Shown in pieces: positions 24,625-33,052 of a stretch of 33,052 nucleotides of DNA. The translations under genes were made by a program, and so were the position numbers. The notes under the pieces are model-generated. The model searched no databases, was not told the DNA's origin, and saw only the letters and a list, made by a program, of their open reading frames with translations. The number at the start of each line of letters is the position of its first letter. Positions within the stretch are counted from its first letter, which is position 1. This DNA is from Bacteroidales bacterium (GTDB lineage Bacteria > Bacteroidota > Bacteroidia > Bacteroidales > UBA932): positions 1 through 33,052 of the forward strand of contig JALCSU010000027.1 of assembly GCA_022653735.1 (NCBI GenBank), written 5' to 3'.

Positions 24625-27600
24625 ATGGAATTTGAAATCATGAATATCCGTAAAATATTGATATTAAGCATATTTTTGCTATCTGTAAATTTATTCGGAA
24701 CTGACCTTCGCTTTTCCCACATAGGCAGCGTTCACGGATTGCCGAATCAGCAAGTAGAGTCTCTCGTCGAAGATCATGACGGCAACATCTGGATTGCGAC
24801 TAGGAACGGTCTCTGTCGATATGACGGCTATGAAATACTGACATATTATCACCAGGCGGAGGATCCAAGCACGATTGGCAGCAGTTTCATTCATGCTCTT
24901 CACGTCGACATCGAAGGAAGGTTATGGGCATCGACAGAGGCTGGAATCTCAATGTTCCGAAGCGCCTCTAACGATTTCCGGAACTACAATACTAACGGAG
25001 TTTGCAAATACATAGCAGAAGATAAAGAAGGTAGGATTATCATTGGAGGAGCATGTCTGTATGAATATGACGCCAAAGCTGACAGCCTGCGTAGAATTGA
25101 TAAACTCGGGGACGGGGAGGTCATTTCTCTGCTCTTCGATGACGAATGCAGGCTACTCGTCGGAAGAAGAGGTTCTATCGTTCATTACGATAGGGATATG
25201 TCGAACCCTTCTGTATTGGATCCGGTCTTTTATGAGAAATTCATGAAAGGATCTGACGTGATAATGCCGATGTTTTTCGATTCAAGCAAGAGGCTTTGGA
25301 TTGGAAGAAACGGTAATGGCGTAGAATGCATTAATTTCAGAACTGGTGAGATGAAAATTTATCCTCTCCAGGAGATACCTAATGGAATAATAAGGGTAAT
25401 TTCAGAAGATGAACTGAACCGTATCTGGCTCGGCACGGAAAAAGGAATCTGCATTATCTCGACAGATGGACGGACAGAATTCCTGCAGCACAACCCTTAT
25501 GATGAAGGAAGCCTCAGTGACAATGCCATATATTCAATTCTCTTTGACTCCAACTGGAATGTCTGGGTTGGGTCCTATTTCGGAGGCGTAGATTACATCC
25601 TCAAGAATAACTCACAATTCGGCTTCTTCAGGATAGGAAATGGAGAGAACGGGTTCAAAGCGAGAGTCGCCAGAATGATGGCAGAGGAAAAGGATGGCCG
25701 ATATTGGATTGCGACGGAAGACGGAGGAATCAATATCTACGATTCCTATACTGGGAAATTCTCAGTCTTCGATGGCATCCCTGGCATGGGTACGAACATC
25801 CATTCCCTCTATTATGATAAAAATGCAGATGAAATGTGGATAGGAACTCGTTTCGATGGCCTTTTCCGTTACAATCTGAGGACGAAATCAAGCACGCATT
25901 ATTATCTGAATAAGGGATTGAATTCAGAAGGCATATTCTATCTGCTTAGGCTTAACGATGGAAAGTTGTGCGTAGCGACAATGAGAGGACTAAGAATATA
26001 CGATGAGGTGACGGACTATTTTCATGAAATAGGCCATGAAGCGTTAGATAATATATTTATATACAGCCTTTTCGCTGATCCTGACGGAAAAAGCATCTGG
26101 GCCTGTACGGCTACTGAAGGTTTCTTCCGGATTGAATATCCTGGAATGAATATCAAACATTTCCCAGCATCGGAACAGACAGGACTGAAAGATCCGTACG
26201 TCATTTGTGTCTTCAAAGACTCTGGCGGCACATTATGGGTTGGGACGAATGGAAACGGCCTGCAGTTCATGGACTCAGGGACTGGAAGGCTTGAATCGTT
26301 AGAGGATGAAGCGTTGTCGAGAAGTTCAATCTGCAGCATAGTAGAAGATTCGGACAAGCATCTTTGGATCGGAACAGGCAATGGTTTGTTCCGCTATGAC
26401 CTTAATGACAAGTCGGTAACGAAATTCTCTTCAGAAAATGGGCTGCCCGTTAATCAGTTCAATTTCTGCTCTTCCATGGTGACAGCTTCTGGCGAGATCT
26501 TTCTGGGAACAATCAATGGCCTGATAGCATTCTGGCCTGATAGCATTCGGCCTATGACTGGGCCATTCAATGTCCATTTGAAAAGCCTAACGATAGACAA
26601 TGACCTCATCACTTCAGCTACTGACAAATCCCCGCTGACGAGGGAATTGAACAGCACGGCCTCCATTAGCCTTTCTTTCGCCCAAGCTAAATCTTTCAAT
26701 ATCGATTTCGGCGTCATAAAGCCAGGCAGCACAGGCTCCATTTCTTATCAGATGTTCTTGGACGGAGTGGATGATGACTGGCGGAACGTCGGGAACGAGC
26801 ATCATTTCTATGGGTACAATATGCGGCCAGGGAAGTACGTCTTGAACGTGAGGGCTAACAATACGAACTCGGACTGGGAGAATTGTCCAGTCAAATCGCT
26901 GCGGATAAGAGTGATGCCTCCTTTCTATAAGTCTGCGTGGGCATACCTCTTCTATGCCTCCATTATCCTATTGTTTATGTATCTCTCATACTTCGTTCTG
27001 AAAGAGAGGAACGAAGTCAAGCTGGCAAATATGGAGAAAGAGAAAATAAAAGAGCTGGATGCAGCCAAATCCGATTTTTTCGCCACTGTATCTCATGAGC
27101 TGAAGACACCTCTCACTTTGATATCAGCCCCATTAAAAAGCATCAGGAATGAGAATATGGATAGAGAATCTGCAACAAACCTCGACCTAGCCATAAAGAG
27201 CACGAAGCAGATGGAAGGACTGATAAACCAGCTCGTGACCATGAACAAGCTGGAAACGAACAGTTTCCCATTGAACATCCAGAAGGGGAATCCGATGGAT
27301 TTTATAGAGTTGTATTCTGAGTCTTTTCGCCAGGCTGCGAAAGATAAGAATATCGAGTTATCGGTTTCCTGCGAGAATAATGGGGAATATGTCTGGTTCT
27401 CGCCGTCATTCCTCGAAAGGATAATTAACAATCTGCTATCCAATGCCATAAAGTTCACCATGGAAGGTGGACTCGTCTCCGTCAAAGCGGACATAACGAC
27501 CGAGATGGGGTATTCCTATCTGAATATAGCAGTGAGCGATACCGGAATAGGAATCAGCGAAGAAGATAAAAAACACATCTTCGAAAGGTATTACCAGACC

Positions 27601-28617
27601 AGGCCTGGCTTCGGGGAGAATAAGATCGGCTGGGGAATAGGCCTTTCGCTAGTGAAGAGCCTGGTCATGATTCACAAAGGAACCGTTAGCGTTGATAGCG
27701 AGCTGGGAAAGGGATCAACTTTCAAAGTATCGCTGAATGTGTCGCAAAATGCTTTCGGTTCGGAATGCGAGGTCTCCGGAATTGACAGCCTCGTCTCCTC
27801 CGATGACTACAAAGTCGTTGGAAATGAGACTGAGAGCGGTATCGAATCTTTTGAGCCAGAAGAAGGGAAGCATACCTTGCTTCTAGTAGATGACAACGAA
27901 GACATGCTGAAATTCCTGGCTAATTACCTTAAGGGTAGGTTCAACATTCTGACGGCATCCAATGGTCAGGAGGCAATCATGATCTCGGAAGATACGGCAG
28001 TCGACATGATAATCTCAGACGTCATGATGCCTATCATGAACGGAGTGGAACTTTGCTCCAGGCTAAAAAACGACATGGCCACCTCTCACATCCCAGTCAT
28101 TTTGCTGACCGCAAAAAGCGACCCTGTGGATGTGGCAGTCGGCTATAAGAGCGGCGCCGATTTCTACGTGGTCAAACCTTTTGATCCTCAGGCGCTTGAG
28201 CTCCAAGTTAATAACATCCTCCAGCTAATCTCTGTCCGTCAGCAGGAGATAGTCAATTCCAAGAATGATGAATATGAAATCTCATCCTTGACAGATTTGG
28301 ATAAAGATTTTCTGCAAAGGATCAATAACATAGTTGACGCGAACATCGACAATAGCGAGTTTTCTGTGTCAGAAATAACTTCAGAACTGGGTATAAGCCG
28401 AAGCATGCTTTACATGAAGATGAAGAGCCTCATGAACATCTCCATAGGTGATTTCATAAGGAAGAGGCGTATAGACACTGCCTGTGTTCTGCTGGCTAAA
28501 GGCCATAACGTCTCCGAAACAGCCTATATGACTGGATTTTCCGACCCGAATTATTTCTCGAAAGTGTTCAAGAAGGCGAAAGGGGTCTCACCTTCTGATT
28601 ATATGCAAGAGAAGTAG
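24625..28617 (+). CDS. Hybrid two-component system sensor/regulator controlling the polysaccharide locus
   Basis: A 1330-residue one-protein sensor-regulator. The order is: signal peptide; a periplasmic sensor of two seven-bladed propellers made of repeated GNIWIATRNGLCRYDG-type units (about residues 30-690); a Y_Y_Y domain (about 700-765); one membrane helix (about 772-794); HisKA with SHELKTPL (H824); HATPase with NNLLSNAIKFT (about 936), DTGIGI and GWGIGLSLVKSL; a receiver with DVMMP (D1132); and a C-terminal AraC helix-turn-helix ending ...FSDPNYFSKVFKKAKGVSPSDYM. Homologs bind locus-specific oligosaccharides and activate the adjacent susCD operon. An alternative start is the ATG at 24640 (MNIRKILIL), which gives a cleaner signal peptide. 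It converges with the 28623 gene, 5 nt apart. Confidence 0.95.
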   Translation: MEFEIMNIRKILILSIFLLSVNLFGTDLRFSHIGSVHGLPNQQVESLVEDHDGNIWIATRNGLCRYDGYEILTYYHQAEDPSTIGSSFIHALHVDIEGRLWASTEAGISMFRSASNDFRNYNTNGVCKYIAEDKEGRIIIGGACLYEYDAKADSLRRIDKLGDGEVISLLFDDECRLLVGRRGSIVHYDRDMSNPSVLDPVFYEKFMKGSDVIMPMFFDSSKRLWIGRNGNGVECINFRTGEMKIYPLQEIPNGIIRVISEDELNRIWLGTEKGICIISTDGRTEFLQHNPYDEGSLSDNAIYSILFDSNWNVWVGSYFGGVDYILKNNSQFGFFRIGNGENGFKARVARMMAEEKDGRYWIATEDGGINIYDSYTGKFSVFDGIPGMGTNIHSLYYDKNADEMWIGTRFDGLFRYNLRTKSSTHYYLNKGLNSEGIFYLLRLNDGKLCVATMRGLRIYDEVTDYFHEIGHEALDNIFIYSLFADPDGKSIWACTATEGFFRIEYPGMNIKHFPASEQTGLKDPYVICVFKDSGGTLWVGTNGNGLQFMDSGTGRLESLEDEALSRSSICSIVEDSDKHLWIGTGNGLFRYDLNDKSVTKFSSENGLPVNQFNFCSSMVTASGEIFLGTINGLIAFWPDSIRPMTGPFNVHLKSLTIDNDLITSATDKSPLTRELNSTASISLSFAQAKSFNIDFGVIKPGSTGSISYQMFLDGVDDDWRNVGNEHHFYGYNMRPGKYVLNVRANNTNSDWENCPVKSLRIRVMPPFYKSAWAYLFYASIILLFMYLSYFVLKERNEVKLANMEKEKIKELDAAKSDFFATVSHELKTPLTLISAPLKSIRNENMDRESATNLDLAIKSTKQMEGLINQLVTMNKLETNSFPLNIQKGNPMDFIELYSESFRQAAKDKNIELSVSCENNGEYVWFSPSFLERIINNLLSNAIKFTMEGGLVSVKADITTEMGYSYLNIAVSDTGIGISEEDKKHIFERYYQTRPGFGENKIGWGIGLSLVKSLVMIHKGTVSVDSELGKGSTFKVSLNVSQNAFGSECEVSGIDSLVSSDDYKVVGNETESGIESFEPEEGKHTLLLVDDNEDMLKFLANYLKGRFNILTASNGQEAIMISEDTAVDMIISDVMMPIMNGVELCSRLKNDMATSHIPVILLTAKSDPVDVAVGYKSGADFYVVKPFDPQALELQVNNILQLISVRQQEIVNSKNDEYEISSLTDLDKDFLQRINNIVDANIDNSEFSVSEITSELGISRSMLYMKMKSLMNISIGDFIRKRRIDTACVLLAKGHNVSETAYMTGFSDPNYFSKVFKKAKGVSPSDYMQEK

Positions 28618-28622
28618 AATTA

Positions 28623-29387
28623 TTATCTGAATATTTTCGCTATGAATTCCTTAGGAGCGGCGGGGAACATGCTCTGAGCCCTGCTGCAGAGTCTGGAGAA
28701 TGACTCTTCTGGCTTTGAACTTACTTTAAGTGTCTTATCATTCTTGCTTTTCTTCACGTTAAAGAATATTTCGCCGAAATCTTCGGTCTCGTCATTAGTC
28801 TCATTCAGGCTGAAAAGAGCCTCGGGGGTGCACACGGACGACCTCTGCCAGCCACTGTAGTGGAGGTCAGGACCACGATAGACTCTCTGGATGTCGCCAG
28901 CCACCACTAATGTGGCATATTCAAGATGAGTGATGATAGTGTCCATCTTGCTCTTTCTTACTCCGAATCGTTTCCGCAGCTCCGACGTAGTCAATGTCCC
29001 AGCTTCTACGATGGCATTGTAAACATCCAGCTCCAACCCTTTGGGTTCCAGTTCCTTGCGAGACCGACGCCAATTCATCAGCTCCCTGTAGCGTTCCACG
29101 GTCGCAAACGAAGCCTTTCCTCCAAGTAGAAATTTTCCATAAGCGATGCTGCCGCTCTGGATGCAGTCTATCTTCCAATCCCAGGGTCCCAACGTGTCGG
29201 AATCATCGTCGAACCAGCATTCCTTCGGCGTCATTTCCTCAATGGAATAGCCAGGAACAATGTTTATGAAGAATGGCACGATGCCTAAGGCCGTGATAGC
29301 ATCTAGCATGGCCTCAGGACTTGTGATGGGTCTGTGCCCTTTGCCGCCCTTGAATTTCGTGAGATCGATTTCCACCATATGCATCAT
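28623..29387 (-). CDS. Unknown cytoplasmic protein with possible winged helix (AlkZ-related-like)
   Basis: A 254-residue protein without signal peptide or membrane helix. The N-terminal half has GHRPITSPEAMLDAI, FFINIVPGYSIEEMTP, GPWDWKIDCIQSGSIAYGKF and YRELMNWRRS. This resembles proteins annotated 'AlkZ-related' in Bacteroidales as I recall them, though I cannot confirm it. Residues ~125-175 (LDVYNAIVEAGTLTTSELRKRFGVRKSKMDTIITHLEYATLVVAG) fit a winged helix-turn-helix. If so it may bind DNA, in repair or regulation. The tail is lysine/serine-rich. Three start ATGs are possible (29387, 29384 and 29378); the last gives MVEIDLTKF. It is divergent from the AraC-type regulator, sharing a 100-bp AT-rich gap. 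Confidence 0.6.
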   Translation of the reverse strand: MMHMVEIDLTKFKGGKGHRPITSPEAMLDAITALGIVPFFINIVPGYSIEEMTPKECWFDDDSDTLGPWDWKIDCIQSGSIAYGKFLLGGKASFATVERYRELMNWRRSRKELEPKGLELDVYNAIVEAGTLTTSELRKRFGVRKSKMDTIITHLEYATLVVAGDIQRVYRGPDLHYSGWQRSSVCTPEALFSLNETNDETEDFGEIFFNVKKSKNDKTLKVSSKPEESFSRLCSRAQSMFPAAPKEFIAKIFR

Positions 29388-29434
29388 AAATTTAAATATT
29401 TTTTAGACTATTCTACCATTTTTACGGACAACCC

Positions 29435-29464
29435 TTGGCAAAATGATAATTAATATTACTTTTG
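29435..29464 (+). promoter_or_regulatory. Promoter of the AraC-type regulator gene
   Basis: TACTTTTG (29457-29464) fits TAnnTTTG exactly. TTGG at 29435-29438 serves as the -33 element with a 19-nt gap, the standard Bacteroides geometry. The start codon at 29488 is 23 nt downstream. This is the best-formed promoter in the window. Confidence 0.65.
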
Positions 29465-29487
29465 CCCACGAATAAAACATATTCAGA

Positions 29488-30372
29488 ATGAAAAAGATAT
29501 CGACTGTTCAGGAATATAATGACCATTTTGGAGTTGAGACTCTGCATCCGCTGGTAAGCGTGGTCCGTTTTGAGGATTTTAAGCCGCATCTCGGTGCGAA
29601 GATGCTTTACGAAGTTTATTGCGTGTTGCTAAAAGACATCAAATGCGGAAATTTGATGTACGGCAACACTACCTATGACTACCATGACGGCACTATCGTC
29701 ACCATGGCCCCGGGGCAAGTCTATGGAGTTGAGACGCAAACCCCCGTGAGAGGGAAAGGGAGAGGACTGATCTTTCATCCCGACCTGATTTACGGGACGG
29801 AGCTGGGAGCGAACATCCGCAATTATCACTTTTTCTCTTACGAGAGCCGTGAGGCTCTGCATCTTTCGCTAAAAGAAAGAGGACAGATAGAAACTTGCAT
29901 GGATAACATCCTGGTAGAACTGCACAGGGAGATAGACCGTCATACGAAGACGATCATCTGCCGAGAAATCAACCTGCTGCTGGATCTCTGTCAGAGGTTC
30001 TATGACCGCCAGTTCATCACTAGGCATGAGGTCAACAGCGACCTTCTCACTAAATTCGAAAGCCTGCTCCATGAATATGTCACCGGCACAGAGATCGCCG
30101 AGAAAGGGCTTCCGTCGGTAAGCTACTTCGCCGACAAGCTCTGCCTCTCGCCAAACTATTTCGGGGACCTGATAAAGAAAGAAACAGGCGTGACGGCAAA
30201 GGACATGATTCAGAACAGGGTGATCGGCGTGGCTAAGCAGCGTCTTCTCGCCTCTGACGAGCCTGTGGGCATCATAGCCGACTCGCTCGGTTTCGAGTAT
30301 CCAAGCCATTTCACCCGCATGTTCAAGAACAACGTCGGCATGACTCCGGTAGAGTTCCGAAATAAAAGTTGA
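29488..30372 (+). CDS. AraC-family transcriptional regulator
   Basis: A 294-residue regulator. The N-terminal ~165 residues form a cupin-like sensor region (YEVYCVLLKDIKCGNLMYGNTTYDYHDGTIVTMAPGQV, GKGRGLIFHPDLIYGTELG). The C-terminal ~100 residues contain two helix-turn-helix motifs: SVSYFADKLCLSPNYFGDLIKKETGVTAKDMI and VGIIADSLGFEYPSHFTRMFKNNVGMTPVEFR. There is no signal peptide or receiver domain. Proteins of this shape in Bacteroidetes often control adjacent oxidoreductase or transport genes, but none lies here. The neighbours are the 28623 unknown (divergent) and xerC downstream, so the target cannot be inferred. Confidence 0.92.
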   Translation: MKKISTVQEYNDHFGVETLHPLVSVVRFEDFKPHLGAKMLYEVYCVLLKDIKCGNLMYGNTTYDYHDGTIVTMAPGQVYGVETQTPVRGKGRGLIFHPDLIYGTELGANIRNYHFFSYESREALHLSLKERGQIETCMDNILVELHREIDRHTKTIICREINLLLDLCQRFYDRQFITRHEVNSDLLTKFESLLHEYVTGTEIAEKGLPSVSYFADKLCLSPNYFGDLIKKETGVTAKDMIQNRVIGVAKQRLLASDEPVGIIADSLGFEYPSHFTRMFKNNVGMTPVEFRNKS

Positions 30373-30377
30373 ATGAT

Positions 30378-30385
30378 TAAATTTG
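30378..30385 (+). promoter_or_regulatory. Candidate -7 box for the xerC-hpf unit
   Basis: TAAATTTG matches TAnnTTTG exactly, 20 nt before the ATG at 30405 and just after the araC-type stop at 30372. The -33 region lies inside the upstream gene's end and shows no good TTTG. Confidence 0.4.
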
Positions 30386-30404
30386 TGCAGAAGATTACCA
30401 ATGC

Positions 30405-31403
30405 ATGAATCATTCCGCACAGGATTACATAAATTACATCTCGTCTGTCAGGCGTTACTCTGAAAGGACTCAGGAAATATATTCGGAAGTCCTGAAGGAT
30501 TTCTGTGAGTTCCTGACGGCGTCGGGTTTCGTTGAGGGCGATTCGGCGGATGAGGCTTTGGTGGAGTCGCTTACTCCTTCTGTGATACGAAGTTATGAAG
30601 TTGAGCTGATGACCCGCGAGGGCGATGACCCAAGGACGGTGAACCTTCACCTCAGCGTGCTTAGCAGCTTCTGCAAGTATCTCATAAAGAAAGACTTGCT
30701 GAAATCTAACCCAGTTAGCCTAGTTACGAGGCCGAAGGAGGAAAAGCGCCTGCCTGTGTTCTACAGGGAAGAATCAATGAATGAATATTTCGCAGGCACT
30801 GAACCTTACGCATCCGAAGAGAACGCTTCTCTCGTGACCGGACATGATAAGGCATCCATGGAATTATATTCAAAGAGACTCTCTCGGCTGATCGTCTCCA
30901 TCCTTTACTCCACTGGCATTCGTCGCTCCGAACTAATAGCCCTCAATATAGGCAGCGTAGACTTCGGACGTAAAGTCCTAAAAGTCAGAGGAAAAGGCGA
31001 TAAGATGAGAGAAATCCCTCTCGTACCTTCTCTTTGTAAAGAAATTTCATTATATTTACAAGTAGTTGAAACGATGGATTCGCGCGAGAGGACCTCGGAT
31101 GAGCCTCTGCTCGTCACCCCGAACGGAGGCAGACTCTATCCGGTATTCGTCGACAGGGTCATCAAAAGCGAGCTGGGCAAGGTTGGCAGCATCACAGGGA
31201 GAAAGTCTCCGCATGTATTGAGGCACACTCTGGCCACGGAACTTCTGAACGAAGGAGCTGACCTCAATTCTATTAAAGAACTGCTTGGCCACTCTTCGCT
31301 TGCGGCAACGCAGGTCTACACGCACAATTCAATCGAAAAACTAAAAAAAGTTTATTTTAATGCCCACCCACGGGCTAAAGAAGGAGGTAATCATGGAGAT
31401 TAG
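30405..31403 (+). CDS. xerC: Tyrosine recombinase XerC/XerD
   Basis: A 332-residue site-specific recombinase, probably one of the pair resolving chromosome dimers. The N-terminal SAM-like core-binding domain covers about residues 1-90 (YINYISSVRRYSERTQEIYSEVLKDF). The catalytic domain carries the full set: R173 (TGIRRSEL), H270 and R273 (HVLRHTLA), H296 (LGHSS) and Y305 (VYTH), with the usual nine-residue H-Y spacing. It is slightly longer than typical XerC because of an insertion near residues 125-155 (AGTEPYASEENASLVTGHDK). Coupling to hpf is a conserved housekeeping arrangement in Bacteroidetes, so I read it as chromosomal rather than a mobile-element integrase. The stop overlaps the hpf start by 11 nt. 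Confidence 0.88.
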   Translation: MNHSAQDYINYISSVRRYSERTQEIYSEVLKDFCEFLTASGFVEGDSADEALVESLTPSVIRSYEVELMTREGDDPRTVNLHLSVLSSFCKYLIKKDLLKSNPVSLVTRPKEEKRLPVFYREESMNEYFAGTEPYASEENASLVTGHDKASMELYSKRLSRLIVSILYSTGIRRSELIALNIGSVDFGRKVLKVRGKGDKMREIPLVPSLCKEISLYLQVVETMDSRERTSDEPLLVTPNGGRLYPVFVDRVIKSELGKVGSITGRKSPHVLRHTLATELLNEGADLNSIKELLGHSSLAATQVYTHNSIEKLKKVYFNAHPRAKEGGNHGD

Positions 31404-31686
31404 AGTTAAATCCCTGAAGTTCGACGCAGATCAGAAACTGCTTGACTTCGTGCAGAAGAAAGTTTCCAAGCTTTCAAGGTTTAGTGATGCCCTTGGCGAT
31501 GTAGATGTAACGCTATCGCTGCTGAGAGAACCAGACAACAAGAACGTAAAACTCCAGACGAGGGCTTACGGCCAAGACTTGCTGATTGAAAGAAACGCAA
31601 GCTCATTCGAGGATGCAGTGAGCGCAGCCGTAGACCTCATGAAAGAAAAAATAGTAAGAACAAAAGAAAAGAAATTCGAGGCATAA
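31393..31686 (+). CDS. hpf: Ribosome hibernation-promoting factor (HPF/RaiA family)
   Basis: A 97-residue HPF/YfiA-type protein that binds the decoding centre of idle ribosomes. The sequence MEIRVKSLKFDADQKLLDFVQKKVSKLSRFSD is typical, and the C-terminal helix VSAAVDLMKEKIVRTKEKKFE is the second family helix. It is the short form without the dimerisation domain. The start at 31393 is chosen because a strong Shine-Dalgarno, AAGGAGG at 31381-31387, sits at the right distance (unusual for this order, and inside xerC). The open frame extends to 31360, but the extra 11 residues are xerC-overlapping sequence. Only one base separates its stop from the GH3 ATG. Confidence 0.93.
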   Translation: MEIRVKSLKFDADQKLLDFVQKKVSKLSRFSDALGDVDVTLSLLREPDNKNVKLQTRAYGQDLLIERNASSFEDAVSAAVDLMKEKIVRTKEKKFEA

Positions 31687-31687
31687 T

Positions 31688-33052
31688 ATGAAAACACATC
31701 TGGTCTGCTGCATTTTATCAGCTGTGGCCGTAGTCACGGCATGCGGTAATCAGAACGGAAAACAGGCGGCTGGAAACGGCACGCCTGTTTTTCTTGATGA
31801 TACCAAGACAATGGATGAGAGGGTAGAAGATGCCCTTTCGAGGATGACTTTAGAAGAAAAAGTCGCAGTTCTGCATGCTCATAGCAAATTCAGTTCCGCA
31901 GGTGTTCCTAGGCTCGGCCTGCCTGAAGTCTGGATGTCTGACGGCCCTCATGGCATCCGTCCAGAGGTGCTGTGGGACAAATGGGTGCAGGCTGGGTGGA
32001 CGAGCGATTCTTGCACGGCATTCCCGGCCCTGACAGCCCTATCTGCCACATGGAACCCTGAGATGTCCAGGCTCTACGGAAAGAGCATCGGAGAGGAGGC
32101 ACGGTACCGCAAGAAAGACGTGCTGCTCGGCCCTGGAGTGAATATCAACAGGACCCCTCTGAATGGAAGGAGCTTTGAATATTTCGGCGAGGATCCGTAC
32201 CTTACGAGCCGAATGGTCGTGCCTTATGTTCAGGGAGTCCAGAGCAATGGCGTGGCTGCCTGCGTGAAGCATTTCGCCCTGAATAATCAGGAAACTAACA
32301 GATTCACCACGGACGTGAGCGTCGATGACAGAACTCTTTACGAAATCTACCTGCCTGCCTTCAAGGCTGCCGTCCAGGAGGGCGGCGCCTGGGCCATCAT
32401 GGGCTCGTACAATCTGTACAAGGGCCAGTGGAACTGCCACAATCAGTACTTGCTGAACGACATCCTTAAGAAAGAGTGGGGGTTCGATGGAGTCGTGGTC
32501 AGCGACTGGGGCGGAGCGCACGACACGGAACAGGCTGCTAACAATGGGCTGGACATGGAGTTCGGCACATGGACCGATGGATTAAAGTCCACGGCATCAA
32601 ACTCTTACGATAATTATTATCTCGCGAACCCTTATCTGGAGGGGCTCAAGAGCGGGAAATACGACATGAAGACGCTTGACGACAAGGTGCGCAGGGTGCT
32701 GAGGCTCATGTACAGGACGAATATGAACAAGAATCGCCCTTATGGGTCTTTCGCTTCTCCGGAACATGCCGCAGCTGCGAGGAAAATCGGCGATGAGGCC
32801 ATCGTGTTGCTGAAAAATGATGGCGTTCTGCCGATAAAGGATGCTAAGAAGATCCTAGTGGTCGGAGAGAATGCGATAAAGATGATGACAGTGGGCGGAG
32901 GTAGCTCTTCGCTGAAGGTGAAGAGGGAATATTCCCCATTGGAGGGCATCAAGGAACGCTTCAAAGATGCATTTGTTGAATATGAGAGAGGCTATGTGGG
33001 AGACGTTGGCGGTGAATACAATGGGGTCTCCACTGGTCAGGATCTATCTGAG
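31688..33052 (+). CDS. GH3 lipoprotein beta-glycosidase (5' part, runs off the right edge)
   Basis: The first 455 codons of a GH3 beta-glycosidase (beta-glucosidase/xylosidase type) continue past the window end. The signal peptide MKTHLVCCILSAVAVV ends at the lipobox VTAC (C19). The (beta/alpha)8 domain shows RMTLEEKV, GRSFEYFGEDPYLTSRM, CVKHFALNNQE and the nucleophile aspartate D273 in GVVVSDWGGAHD. The second domain begins at about DEAIVLLKNDGVLPIKD, with VGGGSSS near the end. The acid/base residue lies outside the window. The start ATG at 31688 is 1 nt after the hpf stop. Substrate cannot be told; an accessory role in plant-glycan use is plausible given the nearby locus. Confidence 0.92.
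   Translation, partial: MKTHLVCCILSAVAVVTACGNQNGKQAAGNGTPVFLDDTKTMDERVEDALSRMTLEEKVAVLHAHSKFSSAGVPRLGLPEVWMSDGPHGIRPEVLWDKWVQAGWTSDSCTAFPALTALSATWNPEMSRLYGKSIGEEARYRKKDVLLGPGVNINRTPLNGRSFEYFGEDPYLTSRMVVPYVQGVQSNGVAACVKHFALNNQETNRFTTDVSVDDRTLYEIYLPAFKAAVQEGGAWAIMGSYNLYKGQWNCHNQYLLNDILKKEWGFDGVVVSDWGGAHDTEQAANNGLDMEFGTWTDGLKSTASNSYDNYYLANPYLEGLKSGKYDMKTLDDKVRRVLRLMYRTNMNKNRPYGSFASPEHAAAARKIGDEAIVLLKNDGVLPIKDAKKILVVGENAIKMMTVGGGSSSLKVKREYSPLEGIKERFKDAFVEYERGYVGDVGGEYNGVSTGQDLSE

Noticed and set aside
30405..31403. The tyrosine recombinase as integrase of the phage-like block or conjugative transposon
   Set aside because: It lies 18 kb away beyond chromosomal genes, overlaps hpf as in the housekeeping XerC arrangement, and no attachment repeats are seen around it.

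Overview
The window reads as Bacteroidales DNA, most likely from a gut anaerobe. The evidence is a SusC/SusD polysaccharide-utilisation locus with a hybrid two-component regulator, promoter -7 boxes of the TAnnTTTG type, little Shine-Dalgarno use, a tmRNA with tag ADNNYALAA, and resistance genes typical of Bacteroides conjugative transposons. I cannot name a genus.

Bases 1-5861 are a fragment of a CTnDOT-type conjugative transposon. The 3' part of tet(Q) overlaps the start of rteA. rteA is split after about 43 codons by a 3.9-kb unit holding tet(X2), erm(F) and one IS4351. The rest of rteA resumes on the far side of IS4351 and is cut off again at about 5861; rteB is absent. tet(X2) is framed by two long palindromes that look like integron attC sites, so it has the layout of a gene cassette.

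Bases 5862-12512 are a compact, co-directional, phage-like block. It holds a 113-aa unknown, three members of one unknown family (N-terminal signature around GxAGDVT), two members of a second unknown family, then a lysis-type module: a membrane/coiled-coil protein, an M15 peptidase and a membrane protein resembling DUF6808. There are no head, packaging, tail-sheath or integrase genes. The block ends at a terminator next to the 3' end of ssrA (tmRNA, minus strand), a common integration target.

Bases 12640-15224 look chromosomal: ssrA, a small HsdR-N-type nuclease-domain protein with a 39-bp tandem repeat, and cca (tRNA nucleotidyltransferase).

Bases 15234-28617 form a polysaccharide-utilisation locus. 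Reading leftward from a shared control region at 24460-24624: susC-like, susD-like, a secreted protein of unknown family, and two GH43 lipoproteins. Reading rightward: a hybrid two-component sensor/regulator. One GH43 resembles endo-arabinanases, so an arabinose-containing glycan is the likely target.

Bases 28623-33052 carry an unknown protein with a possible winged helix, an AraC-type regulator, a XerC/D recombinase, a ribosome hibernation factor (hpf), and the 5' part of a GH3 lipoprotein beta-glycosidase that runs off the right edge. The last three are tightly packed. The sharp join at 5861 could be a real deletion or insertion, or an assembly chimera.
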